Origin: Terriglobus albidus
Lineage (GTDB): Bacteria; Acidobacteriota; Terriglobia; Terriglobales; Acidobacteriaceae
Length of the DNA stretch: 64,000 nt
Direction of reading: 5' to 3'
Assembly: GCF_008000815.1 (NCBI RefSeq)
Contig: NZ_CP042806.1
Location: 2,914,001 to 2,978,000 of the forward strand
Shown: positions 34,229 to 44,547 of the stretch, in pieces
Layout of the letters: the number at the start of each line of letters is the position of its first letter
Position numbering within the stretch: the first letter of the stretch is position 1
Made by a program: the position numbers and the translations under genes
Notes under the pieces: model-generated
Told to the model about the DNA's origin: nothing
Database searches by the model: none
Seen by the model: only the letters and a program-made list of their open reading frames with translations

Positions 34229-35408
34229 CGTATACCTCAATATGCCGTCGAACCATCGTCTCGATCGAGAACTGCTGCTCTACAAGAGCCCTTGCTGTAT
34301 TCGTAAGGCGATCTCCCCGAGGGGGGAATGACAAGAGGGACAGAACGGTGGCAGCTGCGGTGAGATGGTCCTCACAGGGAACAAGATAGCCGGTGACACC
34401 ATCTGTCACTACCTCTGACGTCCCACCAACATCTGTGGCAATTACCGGGACTCTTGCCGCCATCGCCTCGATGACGACATTCGGAAAACCTTCCGTTCGA
34501 GACAGTAAGGTAAAGATGTCAGAGCTCATCAAAAGGGACGGAACGTCGGAGACGCGTCCAAGGAAGAATACGTTTGAGGACAGACCCAGTTCCTGAACTC
34601 GGTTCTGAAGCACGCGATAGTGCTCCAGATCTGTCTTATCCCCTGCGATCACAAAGGCTATCTCGGGATATTCATTATGGACGATGGCGGCGGTCTCCAG
34701 AAAGACGTCCAGGCCTTTCCATGGATTGATATTGGCTATCGTGGTGACTACCGGTACGTCGAGCGGTATGCCGAAGGCTTTGCGCACCTGGTCTCTATCG
34801 ATACGGTGGTTATAAGTAGCCAGATAGACACCGTTGTAGATGACCTCCATCTTTTGCGGCACGATGGCATCCCGCTGCTGATGCCAACCTGCGACTCGTT
34901 TTGAGACGGCGAACACTCTGCTGTAGAGCGGTGCGCAGAGTTTATAGAGCAGCATATGCTTTCGTGTTCTCAGAAGCCCCATGTCACGGCGGCTGGAGCA
35001 GATCTTTCGTACTCCGGATAGCCGGCAGACCACGGCGCCAAACAGATCGGAACTTTCAAAGTAAGTCTGTGCAATGGCAATGTTCTTCTCACGAATGATC
35101 TGCCGTATCTTGCGTGCAACGCCGATAGCTTTCCATGAAAGGCAGGAACGGATTGGCAGAACAATGACCTCGGCTCCATAGGTATAGGCTTCCGGGCTGG
35201 GATTCTCACGGAAGGTGATGATGGAAACCGTATAGTCAAGCTTTTTCAGGCGATTTGCGAGCTCAAACATCATCCGTTCTGCCCCACCCATCTCCGTCAA
35301 TTGATCGATCAGGAAAAGGATGGAGCGATCGGAAGTGCTTCTGTCAACTCTTCCAGGAAATGGGATCGTCTTCCGCATTGGGAGCGCGTTGTTCGTAAGG
35401 GGGGTCAT
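34209..35408 (-). CDS. Glycosyltransferase family 4 (GT-B)
   Basis: A 399-residue GT-B enzyme with N-terminal SILFLIDQLTEMGGAERMMFEL and a C-terminal donor domain: TIANINPWKGLDVFLE, VIAGDKTDLEHYRVL, VFFLGRVSDVPSLLMSSDIF, and the retaining motif RTEGFPNVVIEAMAARVPVIA. The GGAERM phrase is typical of EPS transferases. It overlaps the polymerase gene upstream by ATGA (start 35408) and the GT2 gene downstream by 20 nt. Sugar specificity cannot be read. Confidence 0.9.
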   Translation of the reverse strand: MTPLTNNALPMRKTIPFPGRVDRSTSDRSILFLIDQLTEMGGAERMMFELANRLKKLDYTVSIITFRENPSPEAYTYGAEVIVLPIRSCLSWKAIGVARKIRQIIREKNIAIAQTYFESSDLFGAVVCRLSGVRKICSSRRDMGLLRTRKHMLLYKLCAPLYSRVFAVSKRVAGWHQQRDAIVPQKMEVIYNGVYLATYNHRIDRDQVRKAFGIPLDVPVVTTIANINPWKGLDVFLETAAIVHNEYPEIAFVIAGDKTDLEHYRVLQNRVQELGLSSNVFFLGRVSDVPSLLMSSDIFTLLSRTEGFPNVVIEAMAARVPVIATDVGGTSEVVTDGVTGYLVPCEDHLTAAATVLSLLSFPPRGDRLTNTARALVEQQFSIETMVRRHIEVYDALLSA

Positions 35409-36811
35409 GACATCACCTTTTCATCTGTCAATGAGGCAGCGGGAATCGCCCATGGCGCTTTCGCGATAGAGGCTGCTTGTGGATGCTGCAGTTGTTTACG
35501 GCTTTCGGCGGTGAGGGACGATCCGCAGATGACGCACCCGAGGAGTATCCAGAGATTAGAGTCCACCTGGATAAACATCCATCGATCCCCGAAGAGGTTC
35601 ACGATTGTGGCAGCTACGATCATGGCTGCGTAACCCAGACCAATAAGCGACAGCAGCGAATCTCGTGCTCTTGTAAAGAGCCGCATACCTTCACGCAAGA
35701 GCAGCAGGAGTTGGAGAATGAAGAGACAGAGGCCGACAAGGCCGGTCTCCACGAGCATCTTCAGATAAAAATTGTGAGTGTCTTTATAAGAGCCGACCCG
35801 GCTGAGCTCGGCATACGTGAGAAAGCCTGTGCCAAACACTGGATTTTCACGAAACAGAACCATGGCATCGCTCCAAAGCATGACCCGCTCCTGAGCAGAT
35901 GCGTCAAGTTCAGCCTCCATGCTGACGTCGGAGCGCGAATAGGTCATGGCAATACGCTCACGGACTGCCAGGGGAAGGATCGCCTGCCATCCAATCGCCA
36001 GCAGCAGAATTGGAATGAATAGAGCGCGTACCCTGACAACAGCAAGAAAACACAGAATGACCGCGAGAGCCAGATAGGCTTCACGCGAATAGGAGAACAG
36101 GAGACAAACCGTATTTGCCACGGCGACCGTCAGTGCAAATAGCCTGAGACGAGGATTCTTTTTTATGACAATCAGTGGAAGGACGAAGGCGGTTGCTTCC
36201 ACCAGATAGGAGGCCAGTCCGTTCTCCCCGGCGTAGCCGAGCGGGCCTGCATCCCGTGTTTCCTCAGAATAGTGTGTGAAGTCGCGGCCGAATGATGATT
36301 TCAGGTAGCTATAGTCAACCGCCACCGAGGTGAGGCCACACAGAATGATAATGGTGACGATCTGCCGTTTGGTTCGAATGGCACGGACAACGGCGAAGGC
36401 CAGAAGCGGCATAACGATGAAGTTCTTGTAATCGACGAGACGATGGTCCGAAAACCAGATGGGAAGCTCTCCGCCCAGGTAAAACGCTCCTCGCCATAAC
36501 GACAAGAAATAGAAGATCGCAATGCATACGAGAAAAATTGCGATACGTGGTCGATAGGCAAGCTTGGACGGGGGCCGTATCACTGTGCCAATGAATACAC
36601 AGAGGAGCAGGATGTCGACGATGTTGGAGCCGAGCGGAAACGCATGCAGGTGGTACCGGGTTGTCTGCAGGGGAAGCAGAACTGAAAGGATATAGATCCC
36701 GATCTCCGATCTCCACGCGAGGGTGAGGAGTGCTCCGAGCACAACCGATCCATAGAGGGCGATGCTACGCACCCCGATAGTTGTCTGTGGATTCAGGTCA
36801 ACGAGGATCAT
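35405..36811 (-). CDS. O-antigen ligase/polymerase family membrane protein (Wzy-like)
   Basis: About 468 residues with some ten to twelve hydrophobic segments. The Wzy_C signature is clear: FGTGFLTYAELSRVGSYKDT, HNFYLKMLVETGLVGLCLFI. A periplasmic loop around residues 280-340 precedes it. Proteins of this family either polymerise lipid-linked repeat units (Wzy) or ligate polymer to a carrier (WaaL). With a Wzx flippase and a co-polymerase in the same gene run, Wzy is the likelier role. GGAG precedes the ATG at 36811, which overlaps the flippase stop (ATGA). Confidence 0.87.
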   Translation of the reverse strand: MILVDLNPQTTIGVRSIALYGSVVLGALLTLAWRSEIGIYILSVLLPLQTTRYHLHAFPLGSNIVDILLLCVFIGTVIRPPSKLAYRPRIAIFLVCIAIFYFLSLWRGAFYLGGELPIWFSDHRLVDYKNFIVMPLLAFAVVRAIRTKRQIVTIIILCGLTSVAVDYSYLKSSFGRDFTHYSEETRDAGPLGYAGENGLASYLVEATAFVLPLIVIKKNPRLRLFALTVAVANTVCLLFSYSREAYLALAVILCFLAVVRVRALFIPILLLAIGWQAILPLAVRERIAMTYSRSDVSMEAELDASAQERVMLWSDAMVLFRENPVFGTGFLTYAELSRVGSYKDTHNFYLKMLVETGLVGLCLFILQLLLLLREGMRLFTRARDSLLSLIGLGYAAMIVAATIVNLFGDRWMFIQVDSNLWILLGCVICGSSLTAESRKQLQHPQAASIAKAPWAIPAASLTDEKVMS

Positions 36812-38355
36812 TGGGATACTCCTTGACCCGCGTTCGACGTCTCGCACTCTTCAAGGATTGCGATCTTGGCGGTATCATTGCGAAACGCAAATCTGGATAC
36901 CAGCTGCTTCCATGCGGTAAGCCAGAGTTTTCGGAAGCTGGACGAGATGGCCAGCATGCTTAGCAGGAAGATGATGGTGTAGCTGGCGAGCCGTACCAGA
37001 AGCGTGACAACGGTCAGATGAAATGTAGTAAAAGACGGAAGAGGATAAGCAAGAGCTACAGCCGCAACACCGCTAAGAATCAGTGAAGCGCTGGGCGTGA
37101 GTGGAAGAAACTTTCTATTGATAACGATGAGGCTGGCCACCATGACGACGTAGCCTAGAAAGGTGGCGAACGCTGCTCCCATAAGTCCGAACCGGGGAAC
37201 CAGATAGAGGTTCAACGCGATGTTGAGCACCGCAGCCGAAGCCGCAATGCCTGCAAGCAGTGTGGTTCGTTTTTCGAGGATCAGGCCCACATTGAAAAAG
37301 ATGTGGAGGGCATAAATCATCAATGAGGGAATAAGGATTGTGAGTAACCGGTCCGCCCCGGCAAATCGTGCCGATGCGAGAAGCGTCAGCATCTCCCGCG
37401 AACACAGGGCGCATGCGCCGACGATGAAAAGGGCTGCGAGACTGAACCAGGAGACTGAGGTGGAAAGGAACCGTTCGGTCGCCGGTTTGCCCTCTTCATT
37501 CCATATCCGCATATAGATCGGAAAGATGGCGAGATTCAGAGGCGTCATCACTGTGTCCTGCAAATACCCGGAGACCCCATAGGCCGCGGAATAGAGGCCT
37601 AGTTGATGATCGCCAAGGTAGCGTTGCACGATGATTCGGTCGCCTGAATCCAACACCAGGCTGGAAAGCTCATAGATGATGAGGGGAGCTCCAAAAAGGA
37701 GCGAGTCGCGGATCAGCGTCCAGTCCATCGCGGAGATGTGGAATAGTCCTCGTCTCAAAAAGCTGATGAGCTGCGCCGCGACGATGGCGAACTCACTTGC
37801 CAGAACTCCAAGCAGCACAGGGAAGGCATGGTGAAGGCCGGTAAATGCGAGAATCACAAAGGCCGCAAGGGTGCTGACCTTGGTGGTGATCTCGACGATC
37901 GTATGAAGACGACTCTTGCCTTCATTCCGGAGGAAGCTGAGCAGGATCGCCTGTAAGGTCCGAAAGAAAACGACCGCCGGTGCAACCATAAGGCACTGGT
38001 ACAGGAGCCGGTCTCCGCGAAAGACAGGGGTAAAGAGCAAAAATGCGTAGTACAGCAGAGAGACCAGAACCACAATACAGGCCGGGCAGATAAGCAGCGT
38101 CGTGTAAAGACGCCTCTGCTCCATAGAAGAGGATGTGCCGGCTTTGAAGAAACGTGCCGCTGAATATTGAAGTCCACACTTCGAAAGGACAACCAGCACC
38201 AGAACGATCCGCAGAGTAAGCGACAGGACACCGTATTCACTGACCGAGAGCAGCCGCGTCAGCAGAGGAAAGGTGATAAGCCCCAGCAAAATGAGCGATC
38301 CCCGGCCCATCAGATAGTTGGCCATGTCCCGGAAGAGTGTAGAGCGCGCGTTCAT
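36808..38355 (-). CDS. Polysaccharide flippase (Wzx / MATE-like oligosaccharide exporter)
   Basis: A 515-residue protein with about 14 hydrophobic segments. The N-terminal pattern FRDMANYLMGRGSLILLGLITFPLLTRLLSVSEYGVLSLT is the classic polysaccharide biosynthesis protein signature, and ELSSLVLDSGDRIIVQRYLG lies in the expected central loop. It flips undecaprenyl-linked repeat units across the inner membrane. It overlaps both neighbours by ATGA. Confidence 0.92.
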   Translation of the reverse strand: MNARSTLFRDMANYLMGRGSLILLGLITFPLLTRLLSVSEYGVLSLTLRIVLVLVVLSKCGLQYSAARFFKAGTSSSMEQRRLYTTLLICPACIVVLVSLLYYAFLLFTPVFRGDRLLYQCLMVAPAVVFFRTLQAILLSFLRNEGKSRLHTIVEITTKVSTLAAFVILAFTGLHHAFPVLLGVLASEFAIVAAQLISFLRRGLFHISAMDWTLIRDSLLFGAPLIIYELSSLVLDSGDRIIVQRYLGDHQLGLYSAAYGVSGYLQDTVMTPLNLAIFPIYMRIWNEEGKPATERFLSTSVSWFSLAALFIVGACALCSREMLTLLASARFAGADRLLTILIPSLMIYALHIFFNVGLILEKRTTLLAGIAASAAVLNIALNLYLVPRFGLMGAAFATFLGYVVMVASLIVINRKFLPLTPSASLILSGVAAVALAYPLPSFTTFHLTVVTLLVRLASYTIIFLLSMLAISSSFRKLWLTAWKQLVSRFAFRNDTAKIAILEECETSNAGQGVSQ

Positions 38356-40262
38356 CGTGTCGCCTCCGCCGGGAAGCAGCCCTTTCCATGTGCCGCGGTG
38401 TTTTGGAGGACGGTGAACTGCGAAGTTTTGTAGAGCACCTGAAAGGCAGGGTCTTTCGGGGCATTCTCCAGAAGGGTTGCATATGCCGTCCGGTACTCCT
38501 GGGATGCGTTGATGTGCGACCAGTCGTTATCGAGGATCAGGTATTCGTAGACAGGATGGTGATATTGCGAGAGCCGGTGAGTCTGGTAGAGGCAATCGCG
38601 ATTTGCCAGGGAGGGCAATAGATAGCGAGGCGCCGCGACTGAAGCTCCATCAGGAATAAGCCGGGCGACTTGCCGGGCTTCCTGTGTCCAGGGTTTTGAG
38701 CGCAGCTCGCTGGCCTGATCTTCTCCTGTCACAAAGATTAGACTCGCGACACAGAGTGCGAGGCAGATCGCCGGGGCAACGGCGTTGCTTTTGATCCACA
38801 ATCTTGAGATTCCTTTGAGAAGTCCGCGTGTGCGCGTACCGGCAAGCAAAGCACTGGCGAAAAGCAGCACGGCCGGAATGATCGAATATTGGGCATAGAT
38901 GACGGTCGTGATGCATTTTCCCGCCCCGGCAGCCAGATTGATTCCGATAAATGGCAGCGAAGCAAGGACGAGTGCATTGCCGAAAGGCAGGACGAGTGCC
39001 GTAGGCGTCAGCAGTTCCTTCAGATACACAACATTGCCGCGAGGAAGGAGTGTGCTTTGAGGACTGCTGCATACATGGACAAGCATTTGCTTCGGAGTTG
39101 CGCCGAGGTGGCTGAAGCATGCATCTGTGACAAACGACGAGCCGTGCAGCGCATGAGGAAGCACGATGAAGTACGAGACGTAGGCCCAGACAAGTCCAGC
39201 GACGAACGGAACGCCGATCCAGCGAATAGACCTTCGCTGGATCAGCGCAACTATCGAGAGAGCGAGCGCAAAGATTGCGAGGTCCTCTCTTACGGCCAGG
39301 GTGAAGGCCAGTGCGACACAGAATGGTAGAAAGCGAGACTGTTGGAAAAAGTAAACCGCAAACAGCAAGGGAAGTGCGACAAAGCTCAACGGATAGAAGT
39401 CAAACGTCGATTGATAAAAGATGGTTGGTACCAGGAAAAAAGCAACTGACCAAAGCCGGGAAGTGCTTTCACTGCAGTATGTGCGGGCTATTTTGTATAT
39501 CGGATAACAGCAGGCAAGCATGGCCGCATTACGTAAGACAAGCAGCGTTACAGGGCTGGGAAAGAGCCCATAGAAGGGCACGAAGAGAAACATGATGGGC
39601 GAGTTGTGCCCTGCAAAGTCCGTGGTTACCGGATAGGAATAAAGCAGATCCTGCAGCAGGGAACCCCAGAAGAGATGACCGTGCAGGGTTGTATGCATGA
39701 TCTGCGCGAAATAGGCGAGATCCTGCCCCACATACCCGAAGACGTAAAACTTGCGGATGGCAAGACCCGTCAGCGTAATGGAGAGCATGGCAAGTGCTGC
39801 GATGGGCCAATAGGTCTTTCGTTCCGCCCAGTCTCGGATTCCTTCGGCCTCGCGGCGACAGAAGTGATAGAGCGCGAGCCAGAGTATGGTCAGTGTGGCG
39901 AGCAACAGATAAGAACGAAGAACCGGTGGTCGCAGCCGCGCCGTATATTCAGGAAGAAACAGGAACAGTAGAGCGAATGCCATGGAACACTTCGCCAGTT
40001 CGCGGCGAAGCGTGCGCGAGCCGCTGCCATCGAGCATGGCAACCAGCAACGAAGTGACTGAGAAAAATGCGAAGGCTGATACACCAGTGATGGCAGCCCA
40101 GATGATTCCCCGCGCTCCAAGCGGGCGAAGAAATGCCAGCCAACTCCAGACGGCGATGGCGGAGGAGCCGAGGGCGATGGGCAGCCGGATGGCCCATCGC
40201 TCTGCGATGCTCTTCCCATGGTCCTGCTCGTATCTTGCTGAAACAGGCACAAGAGTCGCCAT
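38352..40262 (-). CDS. DUF2079-type polytopic membrane protein
   Basis: About 636 residues with twelve or more helices. The start at 40262 (ATG after GAAAGGGCGAAGAATT) is chosen because the longer frame to 40478 would lie inside the neighbouring gene. The signature VGQDLAYFAQIMHTTLHGHLFW, followed by GHNSPIMFLFVPFYG and AVREDLAIFALALSIVALIQ, fits DUF2079, a family that looks like GT-C glycosyltransferases. A role in transferring a lipid-linked sugar to the polymer is inferred from fold and context only. It is coupled to the flippase gene by ATGA. Confidence 0.75.
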   Translation of the reverse strand: MATLVPVSARYEQDHGKSIAERWAIRLPIALGSSAIAVWSWLAFLRPLGARGIIWAAITGVSAFAFFSVTSLLVAMLDGSGSRTLRRELAKCSMAFALLFLFLPEYTARLRPPVLRSYLLLATLTILWLALYHFCRREAEGIRDWAERKTYWPIAALAMLSITLTGLAIRKFYVFGYVGQDLAYFAQIMHTTLHGHLFWGSLLQDLLYSYPVTTDFAGHNSPIMFLFVPFYGLFPSPVTLLVLRNAAMLACCYPIYKIARTYCSESTSRLWSVAFFLVPTIFYQSTFDFYPLSFVALPLLFAVYFFQQSRFLPFCVALAFTLAVREDLAIFALALSIVALIQRRSIRWIGVPFVAGLVWAYVSYFIVLPHALHGSSFVTDACFSHLGATPKQMLVHVCSSPQSTLLPRGNVVYLKELLTPTALVLPFGNALVLASLPFIGINLAAGAGKCITTVIYAQYSIIPAVLLFASALLAGTRTRGLLKGISRLWIKSNAVAPAICLALCVASLIFVTGEDQASELRSKPWTQEARQVARLIPDGASVAAPRYLLPSLANRDCLYQTHRLSQYHHPVYEYLILDNDWSHINASQEYRTAYATLLENAPKDPAFQVLYKTSQFTVLQNTAAHGKGCFPAEATR

Positions 40263-40281
40263 AATTCTTCGCCCTTTCCTG

Positions 40282-43200
40282 CTACTGCTGAACACTGATG
40301 TTTGCAAAGCTGACCGGCTGCGATGAAACATCCAGGGCGACGGCGCCAGAGGTGAGCGTGCTATCGGATGCCGAAATGATAAGGCGGTTGTCGTAGTACA
40401 CCATGATCTGGTTGCCTGTGAACTGCAGACGGACCGTATGACGGGCCGTATCCATAACGATCGCGGGCGACTGTGCAAGCAGGGTCAGCCCGGCAGAGTC
40501 GATTGCCCAGCCCGTACCGCGGAACAGTTTGATAACGTTGTCTGCGGGGTATAGCCAGACCGCATAAGACGCACCGGTAGAGAGATTCACGCGGCCACGT
40601 ATGCCACCCGGATAGTTGGAGTGGTTTGCCAGGGTAATATCTGCTGAGAAGACGTAGTCGGTCCAGGTGGAGCTACCCGCGTATTGCTGGGTGTGGCCGC
40701 CTCCGTTGTAATTGAAAGAATTGTTCGACACCGTCCAGTTTGAGGCGAGCCCAAGCGGAGAAGCTGTCCATTGCGACGAACCAGCGCCGAAGTTATCGCT
40801 GAAGAGCTGCGTTCCCAGATGAAGCGAGACAGGCAGTGTGAATGAGTTGGTCGCATTGCTCGAGCTGACAGTAACGTTCGCCATTACGGTTCCTGCAGCG
40901 AGTGCAGCGCTGGACGATGTGAGTGTCAACGGACCTGGTGCGCCCGCAGACGCCGGCGACGGCGTCAGCCACGAGCTGTTGCTGGTTGCGGTCCACGGCA
41001 TACCGCCTGTCCCGGTGTTCTGAACGGAGACCGTAGACGGCGGCGGTGAGGAGCCGGTAGGACTGAAGAGATACACGCTGGAAGGCGTGACGCTGATGAC
41101 GGCCGTTGGTTGTGAGGTGACGCTGAAGGTCACCGGAATTTGAATCGACGCACCGGCGGACGGACTCAACGTAAGCGTGGCTGAATAGTTTCCAGCAGCC
41201 AGGCTCGCCGCACTCGCTGTGACTGCAATCGACGCGGGAGTGGAGCTTCCCTGCGTTGGCGAGCTGGTAAGCCAGGCCGCGGTGGAAGAGGCCGCCCAGG
41301 AAACGCTGCTCGGGGATGAGGTAAGCGTTACTGTCTGAGCGGCTGCCGTGGCGCCGGGAGAGGCGCTAAAGGCTAAGGACGTTGGAGAAGCAGCTGCCGT
41401 AGTTTGCGGAGCAACTGCATTCGTGATGGTGACGCTGCTGTAAGTAACAACCTGGTTCGAAGGATCCAGGGCTATCAGGCCAGAGGTGTAGGTAGGGTCT
41501 GTGGCCGAGAAGAGCTTCGTTCCGTCGCGATAGACCGATATCGTACTGCCAAGGAACGATAGCTTATAGGTGTGAGCGCTGGTGTCAAAGAGGACCTGGT
41601 TGTTGCTTCCGATCAAAGTGTATCCATTGGAAATGTTCCAGTTGACCACCTTGAAGAGATTGACCGTGTGATCGGCCGGGTAGAACCAGAGAGCGTAGCC
41701 GGATCCATCGGCCGGGTTAACACGACCCCTGATCCCGCCAGGGTAATTGGAGGCCGGCAGCGTCAGCGTTACAGAGAGGTCGTAGTCCGTCCATCCGGCA
41801 TTGCCGGCATAGAGCGGAGCTTCGCCACCGCCGTTATAACGAAGAGCGCTGCCGGTTGATGACCATCCGGAAAGGCCGCCGAGAGGCGAGATCGTCCATC
41901 CGCTAAGACTCGATGTGGATATGACGGTGGGCGGTGTGAGCACCTCAAACGTAACAGGAACAGATACGGACAGCACAGGATTGGTTGAGCTGGCTGTAAC
42001 TGTTCCACTGTAGGTTCCAGGCGATAGTGAGCCTGCAACGACAGAGACATTCAGTGTGCCTGGCGTGCCGCCGGTGGTCGGAGAGACGCTGAGCCAGGAA
42101 GCATTATCCGAAGCGGTCCAGGTAACATTGGTACCGCTTGGATTGGTGATGGAGAGCTGCTGCGTTGTAGCTGTTGTCGTGCCGGAATTCTGGCTGAAGG
42201 ACAACGAGGTCGGGCTTGCGACCAGTGACGCGTTGCTCGGCGTAACGGTAAGTGAGACTGCGACTGTCTTTGGACTGCCCGCTGCTGTGGCTGAAGTGAA
42301 GGTGATGGTCGCACTGTACGAACCGGCAGCCAGGCTGGAGCTATTGACGGATACCGTTACGGTATTGCTGCCCGCTATACCGCTTGCCGGACTTACGCTT
42401 AACCAGGACGCATTATCCGACGCCGTCCAGCTATAGGAGCCGGAACCGATGTTCGCAACCGTGACGGTCTTCGATGCCGGCGATGACCCCGAAGGTGTCG
42501 TAAAGCTCAGTGTGACAGGTGTAACCTGCATCGTGGCAGGCTGCGTGTTGGTGAAGCTGTATGTTCCACCATTGCTGAAACCAGGAACGGCGAGAAGCGT
42601 CCCTTCATCGTCGCCGTAGAAGACATACGCTTTGGTCGGAATGAGGCGGCCGTCGGCGTCGGTTGCTGACCCAGTGAAGTTCAGTGTGATGGACGAAGAG
42701 GTGACTGTCCCGCTGCTAAGCAGTGAATGGTTGCGGGCACGAAGATAGTCACCCATGCCATCCATGTATTGGTGAATTCCTTTGTTCGTCTTGAACCATG
42801 TCGAGAATTGGGAGATGAAACTCTGCCGGTCAGACGTCGTCGTAAATTCGAGATTGCCGCCGTCGTGGGTGTAGATCTGAACTGGCATCATGCCAGACCA
42901 GAAGTGCCACATGTAGTACTCCCATTGATTGAGGCTCTGAGCGACGGTATAGCCGTTCTGCGAGCTTGGCCAGACGGCGTCAGGACGACTGAAGCGGCCG
43001 CCGGAAAGTCCTACCTGAGAAGCGAAGGCATAGAAGGTCTGTGCAGGTTTACCAGCGACGCTATGTACCACCATGTCATCTGCATAGAAGAAGGGAAAAG
43101 TTTCTTCGTAGTCCACTGCATAAACCGGTGGCTGTTCGTAGATGCGGAACGGTCCATAGGGAATTCTCTGGGCCGTTGTCTTCGGATAGTTGAAGTAGTA

Positions 43201-44496
43201 GGCGCCGGGATTCTGAGGTGTTGTGATGTAGCGAATTCCGAGACTGTTCCACATCTCGTATCCGGCGTTGTCAGTGATGTCCCAGTAGTGCCCTACCATC
43301 GAACGGCCAAAGGCGGGGAACGTATCCGTTCCGCCCTGCCCGAGCTTCCATTGAAGAGCCGACGTTACATTCGATTGCCACTGCGCATCGGTATTCGCAA
43401 TACTCAGATTCCAGTAAAGGTCACCGCCCGAACCATAGGCCAGACCGTGCGGTGTCGCATGCAGAAAGCCGGAGTTGACGGCGCTGATCAGTTGGGCGCG
43501 TTCTCCACCAGGCGTGGACAGTGAGGAGAGCTGCATGTTTAGTTGAGGGAGCCAGGGACCGCCTGTGCCGTCAGAGGCGACAGTGCCGGTCAGCGATGTG
43601 TTCCACATATCCGGAATGCGAGACATGAGGCCGGGTTCGTTGTCGTCCATCTGAATCGCCGCAATGCGCGGATATCCGCGAAGTACGAAAGGCTTGCGAG
43701 CTGCCCATACCAGGCTTCGCCAGAACAGATCGTCAACACCTTCGACAAATCCGAAGCGATCGGCGTGCAGGTAGTCATAGGTGGTGAAGTCGACGATGCG
43801 TCCCTGCCCGTAGGTGCTGGCCAGAATCAGGGGGTCGGTTCCGAGCTGCGCCACGACCGTCGCGGTCGCGCCGGTGAGAATCGTCGCATTGGAAGCGATC
43901 GTCGTTGTTCCGTTGCCGTGATAGTTGTAAGTGATGGCGCCGGCCGGGTCGCCGAGCCAGTGGCGCTGGAGTGCTGCGATGTAATGCGGCGTTGATCCAC
44001 CCACCTGGACCGCCGCGGGAACAGTAATGCTTGTCTGCGCGGCCCCTAACGTGGCGCCGGTAGCATGAAACATCGTCATAATATGATTCTGCGTACCGAT
44101 CGCCTGATCGCTGTCGAGGTTCACAAATCCCGTACCGTTTGCGACAGCGGTCATAATTGCGTTCTGCCACGCAGCGCTCGGATTCAAACCGTTATGGCCG
44201 GCAATAATCAACTGTGATGCGGTCAGATCGGTAGCCGAGGTCTGGCTGATATCGACGACCCTATATGGAACCTGCAAATGAACGAGATATCTCTCAGGAC
44301 CCATTTGATAGGATCCTGGGCTGGTGCTGCTGGTGTTATACCCGGATGTAACCGACGAGTTCACCAGCACGACCACGGTAAGATCCTGGCTTTGGGCGAC
44401 GGCGCGGGATACCAAAAGCAGCGCAAAAGCAAAGACCATTCCACAGAGTACGAGCAGGCGAAAATGACGAAAGATCGATCTATTTGACGTGTTCAT
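40282..44496 (-). CDS. Large secreted multidomain protein with BACON repeats and two jelly-roll modules
   Basis: 1404 residues with a signal peptide (LLVLCGMVFAFALLLVSRAVA-QSQ). Residues about 35-620 form a large globular domain with GAHN-like and Asp-rich phrases (IAAIQMDDNEPGLMSRIPDM, MVGHYWDITDNAGYEMWNSL) that I do not recognise firmly; it recalls deacetylase-like or glycoside hydrolase-like barrels. Four BACON-type beta-sandwiches follow (WTASDNASWLSVSPASG twice, and WAASSTAAWLTSSPTQG, WTATSNSSWLTPSPASA). Two paralogous jelly-roll modules of about 190 residues share SNYPGGIRGRVN and WTDYDLSVTL/WTDYVFSADI. It probably binds and remodels surface glycan. It lies 19 nt before the DUF2079 gene. 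Confidence 0.8.
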   Translation of the reverse strand: MNTSNRSIFRHFRLLVLCGMVFAFALLLVSRAVAQSQDLTVVVLVNSSVTSGYNTSSTSPGSYQMGPERYLVHLQVPYRVVDISQTSATDLTASQLIIAGHNGLNPSAAWQNAIMTAVANGTGFVNLDSDQAIGTQNHIMTMFHATGATLGAAQTSITVPAAVQVGGSTPHYIAALQRHWLGDPAGAITYNYHGNGTTTIASNATILTGATATVVAQLGTDPLILASTYGQGRIVDFTTYDYLHADRFGFVEGVDDLFWRSLVWAARKPFVLRGYPRIAAIQMDDNEPGLMSRIPDMWNTSLTGTVASDGTGGPWLPQLNMQLSSLSTPGGERAQLISAVNSGFLHATPHGLAYGSGGDLYWNLSIANTDAQWQSNVTSALQWKLGQGGTDTFPAFGRSMVGHYWDITDNAGYEMWNSLGIRYITTPQNPGAYYFNYPKTTAQRIPYGPFRIYEQPPVYAVDYEETFPFFYADDMVVHSVAGKPAQTFYAFASQVGLSGGRFSRPDAVWPSSQNGYTVAQSLNQWEYYMWHFWSGMMPVQIYTHDGGNLEFTTTSDRQSFISQFSTWFKTNKGIHQYMDGMGDYLRARNHSLLSSGTVTSSSITLNFTGSATDADGRLIPTKAYVFYGDDEGTLLAVPGFSNGGTYSFTNTQPATMQVTPVTLSFTTPSGSSPASKTVTVANIGSGSYSWTASDNASWLSVSPASGIAGSNTVTVSVNSSSLAAGSYSATITFTSATAAGSPKTVAVSLTVTPSNASLVASPTSLSFSQNSGTTTATTQQLSITNPSGTNVTWTASDNASWLSVSPTTGGTPGTLNVSVVAGSLSPGTYSGTVTASSTNPVLSVSVPVTFEVLTPPTVISTSSLSGWTISPLGGLSGWSSTGSALRYNGGGEAPLYAGNAGWTDYDLSVTLTLPASNYPGGIRGRVNPADGSGYALWFYPADHTVNLFKVVNWNISNGYTLIGSNNQVLFDTSAHTYKLSFLGSTISVYRDGTKLFSATDPTYTSGLIALDPSNQVVTYSSVTITNAVAPQTTAAASPTSLAFSASPGATAAAQTVTLTSSPSSVSWAASSTAAWLTSSPTQGSSTPASIAVTASAASLAAGNYSATLTLSPSAGASIQIPVTFSVTSQPTAVISVTPSSVYLFSPTGSSPPPSTVSVQNTGTGGMPWTATSNSSWLTPSPASAGAPGPLTLTSSSAALAAGTVMANVTVSSSNATNSFTLPVSLHLGTQLFSDNFGAGSSQWTASPLGLASNWTVSNNSFNYNGGGHTQQYAGSSTWTDYVFSADITLANHSNYPGGIRGRVNLSTGASYAVWLYPADNVIKLFRGTGWAIDSAGLTLLAQSPAIVMDTARHTVRLQFTGNQIMVYYDNRLIISASDSTLTSGAVALDVSSQPVSFANISVQQ

Positions 44497-44547
44497 AGTG
44501 GTTTCCTTACTGAGTGGTCGTAAACTTCAATACTTTCCGCGCCGGTG

